Made by a program: the position numbers and the translations under genes
Assembly (NCBI GenBank): GCA_003164955.1
Contig: PLRW01000265.1
Coordinates: forward strand, 1 to 33,911
DNA from: Actinomycetota bacterium
GTDB taxonomy: Bacteria; Actinomycetota; Actinomycetes; Streptosporangiales; Streptosporangiaceae
Reading direction: 5' to 3'
Length of the DNA stretch: 33,911 bases
Shown here: positions 8,792 to 17,302 of the stretch, piece by piece
Numbering within the stretch: position 1 is the stretch's first letter
Layout: each line of letters starts with the position of its first letter
The notes under the pieces: generated by a model
The model's input: only the letters and a program-made list of their open reading frames with translations
What the model was told of the DNA's origin: nothing
Databases searched by the model: none

Positions 8792-9760
8792 TCAGAAGCC
8801 GCGGTAGTCGCGGACGGCGAGGCGGGGACCGCGGCGCGGCGGGCGGATGCCGCTGAACTCGACGAGCCGGGTGACCCGGTAGCGGTGACCGGCGTAGGGG
8901 GCCAGCAGCTCCAGCATGCCCTCGTCGTCGACGACCCGTCCGGCCAGGGCCCAGCCGACCGCCTTGGGCAGGTTGTAGTCCCCCACCGAGACGGCGTCCG
9001 GGTCGCCGATGGCCCGCTGCATGATCTCCGCCGCCGTCCAGACGCCAATGCCGGGGATGGCGCGGAGCCGCCGGCTGGCCTCGGCCGCCCCCATCCCGGT
9101 GATCTCCTCCATCCGCCCGGCGACCTGCGCGGCCGCGGCGATGGTGCGGGTCCGGACCGCTTCCACACCGGCCCGGTGCCACTCCCAGGACGGGATCCGG
9201 GCCCAGGTCCGCGCGGGCGGGAACACCCGCATGCCGCGCGGGGCGGGCCCGGGCGCGGGAGTGCCGTACCGGTACAGCAGCGTGCGCCAGGCGCGGTGCG
9301 CCTCGATACCAAGGACCTTCTGCTCCAGGACCGCGGGGACCAGCGCCTCCATGACCCGCTCACTGCGGCCGATGCGCAGGCCGGTGTGCCGCGCGGCCAG
9401 CTCCCGCAGCAGCGGGTGCGCGGGGCGGAAGCCGGCCCGCTCGTCACCGGCGCCCAGCATGCCCGGGAGCGTGCCCAGCAGCCATTCCGCGCCCGGGCCC
9501 CAGGCCGTGGACATGATGATGCCGCCGCGGGCGGCCAGGACCCGCAGCGTGGCGGGGCCCTCCGGGGTGAGCGAGGTCCGCCAGACCGCTCCGGCCGCGT
9601 CGACGCGGTAGGCGGGGTCGCCGCCGCCCCGGCGGTGGACGGACAGGGTGGTCCGCACGTCGATAGGGAACGGCGGGCGCCAGTCCCGGACCACGGGCAC
9701 GAACGCGGACTCGTGCCCGGGCTCGCCCGGCCCGGTCGGGTCCCTCGCCGGTCCAGTCAT
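8792..9760 (-). CDS. DNA-3-methyladenine glycosylase family protein (HhH-GPD, AlkA-like)
   Basis: A base-excision repair glycosylase that would remove alkylated purines from DNA. The 322-residue protein has an N-terminal domain (about 30-115), then the HhH-GPD core with VLEQKVLGIEAHRAWRTLL. The helix-hairpin-helix is RAIPGIGVWTAAEI (about 235-248), followed by the catalytic Asp in SVGDYNLPK. Length and order match actinobacterial AlkA-like proteins. A shared transcript with the upstream pyrophosphorylase is likely (23-base gap). Substrate range cannot be told from sequence. I give no gene symbol because AlkA paralogues are numerous. Confidence 0.88.
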   Translation of the reverse strand: MTGPARDPTGPGEPGHESAFVPVVRDWRPPFPIDVRTTLSVHRRGGGDPAYRVDAAGAVWRTSLTPEGPATLRVLAARGGIIMSTAWGPGAEWLLGTLPGMLGAGDERAGFRPAHPLLRELAARHTGLRIGRSERVMEALVPAVLEQKVLGIEAHRAWRTLLYRYGTPAPGPAPRGMRVFPPARTWARIPSWEWHRAGVEAVRTRTIAAAAQVAGRMEEITGMGAAEASRRLRAIPGIGVWTAAEIMQRAIGDPDAVSVGDYNLPKAVGWALAGRVVDDEGMLELLAPYAGHRYRVTRLVEFSGIRPPRRGPRLAVRDYRGF

Positions 9761-9783
9761 GTCAGCCGCCCGGGCCGACCACG

Positions 9784-10869
9784 TCAGGCGTCGGAGGAGA
9801 AGCGGATGGACGTCGGGTCGAGCCGCACCCCCGGCCAGACCCGCATGCCGCGTGCGAGCTCGTTGCCGGCGCCGATGACGGCGCCGTCGCCGATGACCAC
9901 GCCGTCCAGGGCGGCGCCCGCGGCGATCTGCGCGCCCGCCCCGACGATGCTGTCCCGGACGACCGCCCCCGGGCCGACCCGTACCTCATCGAACAGCACG
10001 CTGCCCTCGACGATGGCGCCGGTACCGATGTCACAGCCCCGGCCGACGACGGTGCCGGCGGACACGACGGCGCCGTCCGCCACCGACGCGCCGGGGAGCA
10101 CCAGGGACGGGCCGCACGGGCCGGGGAGCGCCGGCGAGGCCAGCCGGCCGAGCACGAGGTCACAGGAGCCCTGCACGAACGCGGCAGGCGTGCCCACGTC
10201 GAGCCAGTAGGCGGACTCCGCGTATCCCATGACGATCTGCCCGGCGTCGATCAGGCCCGGGAAGGTTTCCCGTTCCACCGACACCGGCCGGTCATCCGGT
10301 ATCGCGTCGATCACCCGGCGGGTGAACACGTAGCAGCCGGCGTTGATCCGGTTCGTGACCGGGGTGGGCGTCTTCTCCACGAACGCGGTCACCCGCCCGG
10401 CCGGATCGGTCGGCACGCAGCCGAACCGCGCCGGGTCCGGCACCTCCACCAGGTGCAGCGTGACCGCTGCGTCCGCCTTGCGGTGCATGTCCAGCTGAGC
10501 GCCGACGTCGTGACCGGACAGGATGTCGCCGTTGAGGACGACGACGGGATCGTCGGGGCCGCCGCGCAGCCGCGCCGCGGCGTTGCGGATGCCGCCCCCG
10601 GTGCCGAGCGGCGTGTCCTCGTGGACGTACTCGAGCGACAGGCCGAACGCCGCCCCGTCCCCGAAGCACTCGCGGAACATCTCGGCCCGGTAGGACGTGG
10701 CCAGCACGACATGGGTGACGCCGGCCGCGGCGGCCTGGGCGAACTGATGGCACAGGAACGGCACGCCCGCCGTCGGCAGCAGCGGCTTCGGCGCGGACAG
10801 GGTCAGCGGACGGAGCCTGGTGCCCTGTCCGCCGACCAGAAGAATCGCCTCAAGCGGTTCACGCGGCAT
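9784..10869 (-). CDS. Sugar-nucleotide pyrophosphorylase (mannose-1-phosphate guanylyltransferase type)
   Basis: This enzyme transfers a nucleotidyl group to a sugar 1-phosphate, probably producing GDP-mannose. The 361 residues begin with the nucleotide-binding loop LVGGQGTRLRPLT and PKPLLP (11-32), followed by a Rossmann-like transferase domain with VLNGDIL and RINAGCYVF. From about 240 the protein has hexapeptide repeats of a left-handed beta-helix (GASVADGAVVSAGTVVGRG and following). That two-domain layout fits actinobacterial ManC/GMPPB-like enzymes, but dNDP-glucose synthases are related, so the nucleotide and sugar are inferred from manB and the adjacent glycosyltransferase. It ends 23 bases before the AlkA-like gene on the same strand. 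Confidence 0.88.
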   Translation of the reverse strand: MPREPLEAILLVGGQGTRLRPLTLSAPKPLLPTAGVPFLCHQFAQAAAAGVTHVVLATSYRAEMFRECFGDGAAFGLSLEYVHEDTPLGTGGGIRNAAARLRGGPDDPVVVLNGDILSGHDVGAQLDMHRKADAAVTLHLVEVPDPARFGCVPTDPAGRVTAFVEKTPTPVTNRINAGCYVFTRRVIDAIPDDRPVSVERETFPGLIDAGQIVMGYAESAYWLDVGTPAAFVQGSCDLVLGRLASPALPGPCGPSLVLPGASVADGAVVSAGTVVGRGCDIGTGAIVEGSVLFDEVRVGPGAVVRDSIVGAGAQIAAGAALDGVVIGDGAVIGAGNELARGMRVWPGVRLDPTSIRFSSDA

Positions 10870-10942
10870 GGGTTCTGGTCGCCTTAACGGTTGTCTGCCG
10901 ACGGCCGGGGGTCAGGGCCCGGCCCGGGGTCATTTCCTGGGG

Positions 10943-12094
10943 CTATACGGCACTCTGCTGGCTGGCGCCGCTCTCGACGGCGCGACGATAGCAGGCCAGG
11001 TGCGCCTCGGCCGACGCGGCCCAGGTGAACTCCTGCGCCCGCGCGTGGCCCGCCAGGGCCAGTGCCTCGCGGCCGACGGGATCATCGAGCAGGCCGCGCA
11101 GCGCCGTCTGGATACTCCCGGCGTCCGGCTCGGTGTAGGCGACTGCGTCCCCCCCCACCTCGGGCAGGGACGTGCAGTGCGTGGTCAGCACCGGGGCACC
11201 GCACGCCATCGCCTCCAGCACGGGCAGGCCGAAGCCCTCCCCGCGGCTCGGGTAGGCGTAGACCAGGGCGCCGCCGAGGAACCCGGGCAGCAGTGAGAAG
11301 GGCAGGTAGCCGGGCCGCACGAGGCGCAGGTGCGGCGGCACGGCGGCCACCGCCGCGTCCACCTCGTCGCTCCAGCCGCCCCCGCCGGCCAGCACCAGCG
11401 CGGGTGCCTCGTCGAGGTCGGCGACCGCACCGGCCCACCCGGTGATCAGCGCGGCCACGTTCTTCCGCGGGTCCAGCGCGCCGAGAAAGGCGATGTACGG
11501 CTTGCCGTGCAGGCCCAGCCGGTTGGACACCTGGCTGACCTGCAGGGGATCCGGCCGGTGGAACAGCGAGTGGTCCACACCGTGATAGGCCACGTCGATG
11601 CGGGTCGGATCGGCGTCCAGGACCCGGACGAGCTCGTCGCGGGTGGCCTTGGACGGCACGATCAGCCGGGCGGCGCGGCGCACGGCGGTCCGGATGGCCG
11701 ACTTGTAGAAGACCGAGGCCACCGGGCTGTGCAGCTCCGGTTCGGTGAAAAACGTGAGGTCGTGGATGGTCACGACGGTGGGCCGTCCCGGCCGCAACGG
11801 CATCGAGTAGTGCGGGGCGTGAATGACGTCGGCGGCCACCTGCTGGGCCACGACCGGCAGCCCCGACTGCTCCCACGCCAGCCGGGCCGCGCGGTGCATG
11901 ATCGTCGGAGGTGCGGTCACCACCTCGGCGCCGGAGATCAGCCGGTGGTAGCGCTCTTCGTCGGCGCGCTGGCAGGCGATGGCCAGATCGGTCCCGGCCG
12001 CGCCGAGCGCGGTCAGCAGCCCGTCAACGTACCGGCCGAGTGCTCCCCGGTCCGCCGGTACCTCTGTCGCGTCAACAAGCACACGAGGCGCCAC
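10943..12094 (-). CDS. GT4-family glycosyltransferase
   Basis: A retaining, nucleotide-sugar-dependent glycosyltransferase of the GT-B fold. From the chosen GTG it has 383 residues. The donor-binding half carries the signature GEGFGLPVLEAMACGAPVLT with the two glutamates of the EX7E motif, preceded by PYIAFLGALDPRKN. The N-terminal half has HAPHYSMPLR and VVTIHDLTFF. A GGAGAGGAG stretch lies 11 bases upstream of GTG 12094, so I prefer it to the in-frame GTG at 12130, which has no ribosome site. Neighbouring sugar-activation genes suggest a mannosyl or related donor. The acceptor is unknown. Confidence 0.9.
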   Translation of the reverse strand: MAPRVLVDATEVPADRGALGRYVDGLLTALGAAGTDLAIACQRADEERYHRLISGAEVVTAPPTIMHRAARLAWEQSGLPVVAQQVAADVIHAPHYSMPLRPGRPTVVTIHDLTFFTEPELHSPVASVFYKSAIRTAVRRAARLIVPSKATRDELVRVLDADPTRIDVAYHGVDHSLFHRPDPLQVSQVSNRLGLHGKPYIAFLGALDPRKNVAALITGWAGAVADLDEAPALVLAGGGGWSDEVDAAVAAVPPHLRLVRPGYLPFSLLPGFLGGALVYAYPSRGEGFGLPVLEAMACGAPVLTTHCTSLPEVGGDAVAYTEPDAGSIQTALRGLLDDPVGREALALAGHARAQEFTWAASAEAHLACYRRAVESGASQQSAV

Positions 12095-12211
12095 GGCCGT
12101 ATCTGCTCCTCTCCACCCGGGCACGGGCACACAGGGAGGTCAGCAACGCTGTGGATGTGCCGTCAGCACCGAAGCCTACGCCCTCGGCGTCGCAGTAGGC
12201 CCCGTCCGGGC

Positions 12212-12973
12212 TCATGTCGCGGCCGCCTCGGCCGGGGCCTGTTCACGGGCCGCCGGCGCGCTCTGCGCGGCACGGCGGCGCGCGCGCACCAGCACGATGG
12301 CGCCCCGGTCGGCGCGGGTGCCCCGGTCGGCCGCGGCCACCAGCGGGGCGAGCGGCGCCGCGACGTTGAAACCGACCCGCCCCCCGTGCGCGGACAGCGT
12401 CAGGTAAAGGCGTTCTGACCAGCGCGAACGGAACTGGTAGGCGTACTCGGCGAGATCGAGCCCGCGCTCCGCGAGCAGGCCGCTGAGCTGCTGGTGGGTG
12501 TAGGTCCGCTGGACGTGGTACCGCTCACAGTGAGCCCGGTACAGGTGCGGCCACTCGGCGGCGCGGCTCAGCGTGTCGGCGGACATCACAAGCTCGCCCC
12601 CCGGCGCGAGGACCCGGGCCATCTCGCTGAGGGCCTGCGGGCCGTCGTCGAAATGCTCGATCGCGCAGATGGACATCACCCGGTCAAAGCTGGCGTCGGG
12701 AAACGGCAGCCGCAGCGCGTCGCCGAGGACGAGGGACGGCGCGCTGGCCAGTTCGCGGCCGCGGCGGAGCTTACCGGCGGCGATGTCGATCGCGACCGCG
12801 CGGGCCCCGCGCCGCCGGGCCTGCCCGGCCCAGTACCCGTCACCGCCAGCCACGTCCAGGACCCGCAGGCCACTCAGGTCGGGGCCCAGCCAGCGCAGCA
12901 GCGTCCCGGCCTCCCGCCAGCGGCACACGTGCACCTGGTGCCCGGCGAACGCGACCGCGTCCGTTACCTTCAT
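12212..12973 (-). CDS. Class I SAM-dependent methyltransferase
   Basis: A 253-residue protein with the class I methyltransferase signatures: motif I VLDVAGGDGYWAGQARRRGA (about 39-58), the acidic VAIDIA after beta-2, GDALRLPFPDASFD (motif II) and LAPGGELVMS (motif III). The substrate is unknown. The C-terminal 30 residues are Ala/Arg-rich. It is the first gene of the methyltransferase, glycosyltransferase, pyrophosphorylase series, so a small molecule or glycan acceptor is plausible. Three copies of a 15-16-bp repeat sit 20-60 bases upstream of the ATG and may control it. Confidence 0.87.
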   Translation of the reverse strand: MKVTDAVAFAGHQVHVCRWREAGTLLRWLGPDLSGLRVLDVAGGDGYWAGQARRRGARAVAIDIAAGKLRRGRELASAPSLVLGDALRLPFPDASFDRVMSICAIEHFDDGPQALSEMARVLAPGGELVMSADTLSRAAEWPHLYRAHCERYHVQRTYTHQQLSGLLAERGLDLAEYAYQFRSRWSERLYLTLSAHGGRVGFNVAAPLAPLVAAADRGTRADRGAIVLVRARRRAAQSAPAAREQAPAEAAAT

Positions 12974-12994
12974 GAGTGCCAGACTATGGCCTAG

Positions 12995-13036
12995 ACCACA
13001 TGGTTAGGGACCACATGGTTTAGGGACCACATGGTT
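12995..13036. repeat. Three tandem ACCACATGGTT repeats upstream of the methyltransferase
   Basis: The core ACCACATGGTT occurs at 12995-13005, 13010-13020 and 13026-13036, each followed by TAGGG or TTAGGG, giving a 15-16-base period. The array lies 22 bases upstream of the methyltransferase ATG. That is where a promoter or operator would sit. The helical-turn-like spacing is unlike coding repeats. Binding protein unknown. Confidence 0.85.
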
Positions 13037-13084
13037 AGGGCCAGCGATGCGGGGACGGGCGCCCCGGGCCCGCGACGGCGGCGG

Positions 13085-15805
13085 TCATCTGGCCGCGGCG
13101 GCCTGCTGGGCCCCGTCGAGAGCCTTCTGCACGGTGCTGCCGTACCCGATGGTCCCGCCGTAGGAGACGAGCACTTCCCGCAGCATCGGCAGGGACCCGG
13201 TGCCCCCGCCCGCCGGCGCCGCCACGTACAGCGGCTCGACGTAGAGGAAGCCCGCACCGACCGGCAGCGCGATGAGGTTGCCGAGGATCAGCCGGGAGCC
13301 GCCGCGGCGCGCCGCGGTCAGCTCCGCGGAGACGGCCGGATCCGATTCGAATGTGTTCTGGATCTGCTGCGGCCCCGCCATCGCCGCGTTCTGCGGCAGG
13401 TCGAGGACGCGGATGGTGCCGTATCCGGGGCTGTCCGGATTGCTGTCCACCGCCATGTAGGCGGCCATGCCGGGCCGGCCGGCCCGGGTGAACGACGTCA
13501 TGAGGGAGAACTCCGGCGCTGGGTCACCGGGCATCCTCATCGTCAGGTAGGTGGGCGGCTGCGGGCCGCTGCCCGGCGTGGCTCCGCTCGGGTCGCGCGG
13601 GACGGCCCAGAAGTCCTGGCCGCCGTAGAACGCGGCCGGCGTCTGCACGTGAAAGGTGGCCAGGACCTGACGCTGGATGTCGAAGAGGCCAGTGGGGTAA
13701 CGCAGGTGCGCCAGCAGCGGGGACGGTATCGCGCGGCGCGGCCTGATCAGCCCGGGGAACGCCTTCATCCAGGTCCGCAGCACCGGGTCGCCGGCGTCCC
13801 AGGCGTACAGCGTGACCTGGCCGGTGTAGGCGTTCACCACGGCCTTGACCGAGTCACGGATGTAGTTGATCTGGCCGGCTCCCGGTCCCACCGGGGCGGC
13901 GCTCCCGGCCGTGGCGGCGGCCGCGTCGTAGCGCGCGGCGTACGGGTAGGAGTCGGTCGTGGTGTACCCGTCCACCACCCAGAGGATCTGGCCGCCGGTC
14001 ACCACCGGGTACACGTCGCCGTCGAGCGTGAGGAACGGCGCCACTTTCTGCACCCGGGCGAGCGGATCCCGGACGTACAGCAGCCGGGAGGCCCGGTTGA
14101 CCGCGCTGGACAGCAGGATGTTGGGGTCGCCGAACCTGATCGCGTACAGCAGGCGCTCCGTGATGGAGCCCACCGGGACGCCCCCGCCGCCGTGGTACGT
14201 CGTCTTCCGCGGGGCGGACGTGTCCGCGGTGGGGTAGTCGAACTCCATCGGGGCGCGGCCCGGCGGGGCGCCGACGATGGCGTACGCGGTCTCCTGCGGC
14301 CCGAAGTAGACCCGCGGCTGGAAGGTGCCCAGCGCGCCCCGGGCCGGGATGCCGCTTTCGGTGAACGACGGGTCGCCGTTGGCCTGCGCCGAACCGGCCG
14401 CGGCGGCGACCACGCCGAAGCCGTGCGTGTACACCAGGTGGGTGCTGACCCAGTTGGCCTGGCCCGCGGGCGGCCCGGTCATGTCGCGGGCCCCGATCAC
14501 CACGTCCTGCGGCGTGCGGCCCGCGCCGGGGATGCGGTAGCGGTCGACGTCGAGCACGTCCCCGAACCGGTAGAAGCTCTTCACCCGCTGGAGCTGCTGG
14601 AAGGCGCGGGAGGCCACGGCGGGATCGGTCAGCCGCAGGTCCGGCAGCGCGGCCACCTCGGTACCGAGGTGGCGGGCCGAGGCCACCGGGCTGGCCGGGG
14701 AGCCCCGGCTAACCGCGGTGCCCGTTCTGGCCTCGGTGCCCGTTCTGGCCTCGGTGCCCGTTCTGGCCTCGGTGATGGGGTAGCCGGTGACCTTCACCCC
14801 GCTGATCCCGAAGGCGCTGCGGGTGGCGCCGATCTCGCGCTGGATGTAGCGGGACTCCTTGACCGGCTCGTTCGGCTTCACGACGAACTGCTGGATGACG
14901 GCGGGGTAGATCCCGCCGACCAGGATCGCGGACAGCACGAGCAGGCAGAATCCGACCGCGGGCAGCATGGCGCCGCGCCGGGCGGCGGCGGTGAAGAACA
15001 GCAGCGCGCACAGCAGCGCGATCGCCGCGAGCACGGTCTTGGCCGGGAGGATGGCGTTGACGTCGGTGTAGGCGGCGCCGGTGGCGATCACGTCCCGGGA
15101 GGAGAAGTCGATCCCGTACCGGTCCAGCCAGTAGCCGACCGCCTTCAGCAGCACGAACAGCCCGAGCAGGATGAACAGGTGAGCCCGGGCCGCGGCCGTG
15201 ACCTGGGCATCGCCGGGCCGGAACCGGAGGCCGCCGTACAGGAAGTGGACGACCACCGCGGTGACCAGGGCCAGCAGAACCGCGACGAAGGCGTAGGTCA
15301 GGATCAGCCGCAGGAAAGGATAGACGAACACGAAGAACGACAGGTCCAGGTGAAACTGCGGGTCCCGGCGGCCGAACGAGGTCCGGTGCGCGAACTGCAG
15401 CCAGGTGGCCCAGGAGCGCGCACCGGTCAGGCCGGATAGGAGGCCGGCCACGGCCATCACGGCGGTGAGCAGGCGGCCCCAGCGCTGGTCCACGGCAAGC
15501 CGCCACCGCTCCAGGCCCGGCTGCCGGAATCCCGCCGCCCGCGACGGGCGCATCCGGCGCGCCAGCGCGGCGCTCAGCCCGGTGGCCAGGGCCATGAAGG
15601 CCCCCGTGATGCCGAACATCGCGCACCGGACGCCAAAGCTGACGCGGAAGACGGCGCTGGCCCCGAGCGCACGGAACCACAGGTAGTCGGTGGCGATCCG
15701 CGCCGAGACGGCGATCACGATCACGACGGCTGCGATCAGGCCGAAGGCCGCCCACCACGGCCGCAGCCGGGACCGCCGCAGCCGCGACGGCAGCGTGGGC
15801 GTCAT
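13085..15805 (-). CDS. UPF0182 family membrane protein
   Basis: A large conserved actinobacterial membrane protein of unknown function (COG1615), 906 residues. The N-terminal third has about seven hydrophobic segments (roughly 18-38, 58-85, 110-128, 158-188, 208-228, 253-273, 282-306). The rest is a large soluble, probably extracytoplasmic part ending in the conserved GGTGSLPMLREVLVSYGGTIGYG region. Its ATG is 10 bases past the stop of the PDZ protease gene, so coupling is likely. An in-frame 18-bp minisatellite (EARTGT three times, residues 346-363) lies just after the membrane domain. Partnership with the PDZ protease in envelope quality control is an inference from adjacency only. Confidence 0.92.
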   Translation of the reverse strand: MTPTLPSRLRRSRLRPWWAAFGLIAAVVIVIAVSARIATDYLWFRALGASAVFRVSFGVRCAMFGITGAFMALATGLSAALARRMRPSRAAGFRQPGLERWRLAVDQRWGRLLTAVMAVAGLLSGLTGARSWATWLQFAHRTSFGRRDPQFHLDLSFFVFVYPFLRLILTYAFVAVLLALVTAVVVHFLYGGLRFRPGDAQVTAAARAHLFILLGLFVLLKAVGYWLDRYGIDFSSRDVIATGAAYTDVNAILPAKTVLAAIALLCALLFFTAAARRGAMLPAVGFCLLVLSAILVGGIYPAVIQQFVVKPNEPVKESRYIQREIGATRSAFGISGVKVTGYPITEARTGTEARTGTEARTGTAVSRGSPASPVASARHLGTEVAALPDLRLTDPAVASRAFQQLQRVKSFYRFGDVLDVDRYRIPGAGRTPQDVVIGARDMTGPPAGQANWVSTHLVYTHGFGVVAAAAGSAQANGDPSFTESGIPARGALGTFQPRVYFGPQETAYAIVGAPPGRAPMEFDYPTADTSAPRKTTYHGGGGVPVGSITERLLYAIRFGDPNILLSSAVNRASRLLYVRDPLARVQKVAPFLTLDGDVYPVVTGGQILWVVDGYTTTDSYPYAARYDAAAATAGSAAPVGPGAGQINYIRDSVKAVVNAYTGQVTLYAWDAGDPVLRTWMKAFPGLIRPRRAIPSPLLAHLRYPTGLFDIQRQVLATFHVQTPAAFYGGQDFWAVPRDPSGATPGSGPQPPTYLTMRMPGDPAPEFSLMTSFTRAGRPGMAAYMAVDSNPDSPGYGTIRVLDLPQNAAMAGPQQIQNTFESDPAVSAELTAARRGGSRLILGNLIALPVGAGFLYVEPLYVAAPAGGGTGSLPMLREVLVSYGGTIGYGSTVQKALDGAQQAAAAR
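14717..14770 (-). repeat. Three perfect 18-bp tandem copies inside the UPF0182 gene
   Basis: The plus-strand unit GGTGCCCGTTCTGGCCTC is present three times without mismatch (14717-14734, 14735-14752, 14753-14770), with a partial fourth start. On the coding strand it encodes EARTGT. It keeps the frame and lies in a non-conserved loop. Confidence 0.92.
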
Positions 15806-15815
15806 GGCTAAATGG

Positions 15816-16850
15816 CTAACAGGACGGGACGGATCGGCCGGACTTGAGCGACTGGAGGGCGGAGATAGCGCCGGAGAGGGTGCTGACCTTCACGACCCGC
15901 AGGCCGGCCGGGACGGCGCCCTTCGTGTCGGCGCAGTTGCTGGCCGGGGCGAGGAAGACGGTCGCGCCCGCGTCCCGCGCGCCGACCATCTTCTGCTGGA
16001 TACCGCCGATGGCCAGGACGGCCCCGTTGGGGGAGATCTCCCCCGTTCCGGCGATGAACCGGACGCCGGCGAGGTTCATCCCGGTCAGCTTGTCGATGAC
16101 CCCGAGCGCGAACATCATCCCGGCGCTCGGGCCCCCGATGTCGCCGATGCTGATCTGCACGGAGAACGGGAACTCGTACTGCGGCTGAACGATCACGCCG
16201 AGGACGGGCCGGCCCTGCACCAGGCGGGGCGTGATCTGCACCTGGCGGGTGACGCCGCTCCGGGCGACCGTGAGGCGCAGCGCCCCGTCCCCCGTGTCCG
16301 CCTTGATCAGCGACGTGAGCTGGGTGGGGCCGGTGACCGGGTGGCCGTCGACGGCGGTGATGAGGTCCCCGGCGCGGAGCACGGCGGCGGCCGGCATCCC
16401 CTTCTCGGTCCCCGCGACCCCGGCGACGGTCTTGTAGCCGATGCCCAGTTGGTGCAGGGCCGCCGCGGTGGCGGTCTGCTGCGAGCCGGTCATCTGCGCC
16501 TGATCCGCCTGCTGGACCTGCTGCTGGGACTGACCCGGCGCGAACAGCTCGCTCTCCGGGACCACCGCCTCGCTGTGGTTCAGCCAGCCGCGCAGCGCGG
16601 TGAACACGTTGAACTCGTTCCCCGGGCCGCCCTGGTAGGTGACGGTGACCATGTTGAGGTGACCGCTGGCCGGATAGACGCGATGCCCGCTGATCGTGAT
16701 CAGCGGCTTGCCGTTGGCGTCGCGGCCCAGGGTGTTCAGGGTGGGGCCCGGGCCCAGAATGACGTAAGGGACCGGCAGCAGGACAGCGGCGACCAGGGCG
16801 ACAATGACCGCGGCTCCCGCGAGGTACAAAGTCAGGGCGCGTCGGGACAT
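15816..16850 (-). CDS. PDZ-domain Lon-like serine protease (YlbL family)
   Basis: A membrane-anchored protease, 344 residues, with one N-terminal transmembrane helix (about 7-30) and the rest outside the membrane. A PDZ domain spans about 140-200 (KGMPAAAVLRAGDLITAVDG). A Lon-type proteolytic domain follows, with the catalytic serine S242 in GGPSAGMMFALG and the likely catalytic lysine K287 in GGIQQKMVGARDAG, so the Ser-Lys dyad is intact. In the family this architecture is called YlbL or PDZ domain-containing protein. It lies 10 bases after moaE and 10 bases before the UPF0182 gene, in an operon. Confidence 0.93.
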   Translation of the reverse strand: MSRRALTLYLAGAAVIVALVAAVLLPVPYVILGPGPTLNTLGRDANGKPLITISGHRVYPASGHLNMVTVTYQGGPGNEFNVFTALRGWLNHSEAVVPESELFAPGQSQQQVQQADQAQMTGSQQTATAAALHQLGIGYKTVAGVAGTEKGMPAAAVLRAGDLITAVDGHPVTGPTQLTSLIKADTGDGALRLTVARSGVTRQVQITPRLVQGRPVLGVIVQPQYEFPFSVQISIGDIGGPSAGMMFALGVIDKLTGMNLAGVRFIAGTGEISPNGAVLAIGGIQQKMVGARDAGATVFLAPASNCADTKGAVPAGLRVVKVSTLSGAISALQSLKSGRSVPSC

Positions 16851-16860
16851 GACCGGAAGA

Positions 16861-17283
16861 CTACGCGCACCCCACCCATTCGCTGTTGCCGTCCGCGAAA
16901 CGCTGATGCTTCCAGATCGGCACCGTCGCCTTCAGCTCGTCGATCAGCAGGCGGCAGGCGTCGAACGCGTCGCCACGGTGGGCGCACGACACCGCCACGA
17001 CCACGGCCAGATCCCCGATCCGCAGATCGCCGACGCGATGCACGGCCGCGATGGCCTGGACCGGGTACTTCTCCGCGACGGCCGTCGCGACACGGCGCAG
17101 TTCGTCCTCGGCCGACGGGTGCGCGACGTAGGTCAGCCCGGTGACCGGCTGGCCGTGGTCATGGTCACGCACGGCTCCGGCGAAGACCGCGACCCCGCCC
17201 GCCTCGTCCGCCATGACCGCAGTCTGGACTTCCGCCACCGACAGCGGGGTGTCGCGCAGCGCGAGCAGGCGTATGGGACTCAC
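16861..17283 (-). CDS. moaE: Molybdopterin synthase catalytic subunit (MoaE)
   Basis: MoaE binds two MoaD subunits and transfers sulfur to precursor Z to form molybdopterin. The 140-residue protein carries the family blocks GGVAVFAGAVRDHDHG, then YVAHPSAEDELRRVA, VHRVGDLRIGDLAVVVAVSCAHRGDAF and the active-site segment VPIWKHQRFADGNSEWV, with the catalytic lysine in IWK. The frame extends to 17385, but that would overlap the SDR gene by 83 bases and add low-complexity residues, so I place the start at GTG 17283. It is 19 bases after the SDR gene. No moaD or other molybdenum-cofactor gene is in the window. Confidence 0.92.
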   Translation of the reverse strand: MSPIRLLALRDTPLSVAEVQTAVMADEAGGVAVFAGAVRDHDHGQPVTGLTYVAHPSAEDELRRVATAVAEKYPVQAIAAVHRVGDLRIGDLAVVVAVSCAHRGDAFDACRLLIDELKATVPIWKHQRFADGNSEWVGCA

Positions 17284-17302
17284 CCGCCTAACGGTACCCG
17301 GA

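Noticed and set aside
6411..8807. 798-codon plus-strand frame opposite fbiC
   Set aside because: Antisense shadow of a clearly recognised FO synthase.
12095..12130. Upstream GTG start for the glycosyltransferase
   Set aside because: No ribosome site there, while GGAGAGGAG lies within this stretch and serves GTG 12094.
12995..13036. CRISPR-like array
   Set aside because: Units are only 15-16 bp, directly abutting, without spacers or cas genes.
13031..15439. 802-codon plus-strand frame opposite the UPF0182 gene
   Set aside because: Low-complexity mirror frame with no recognisable domain.
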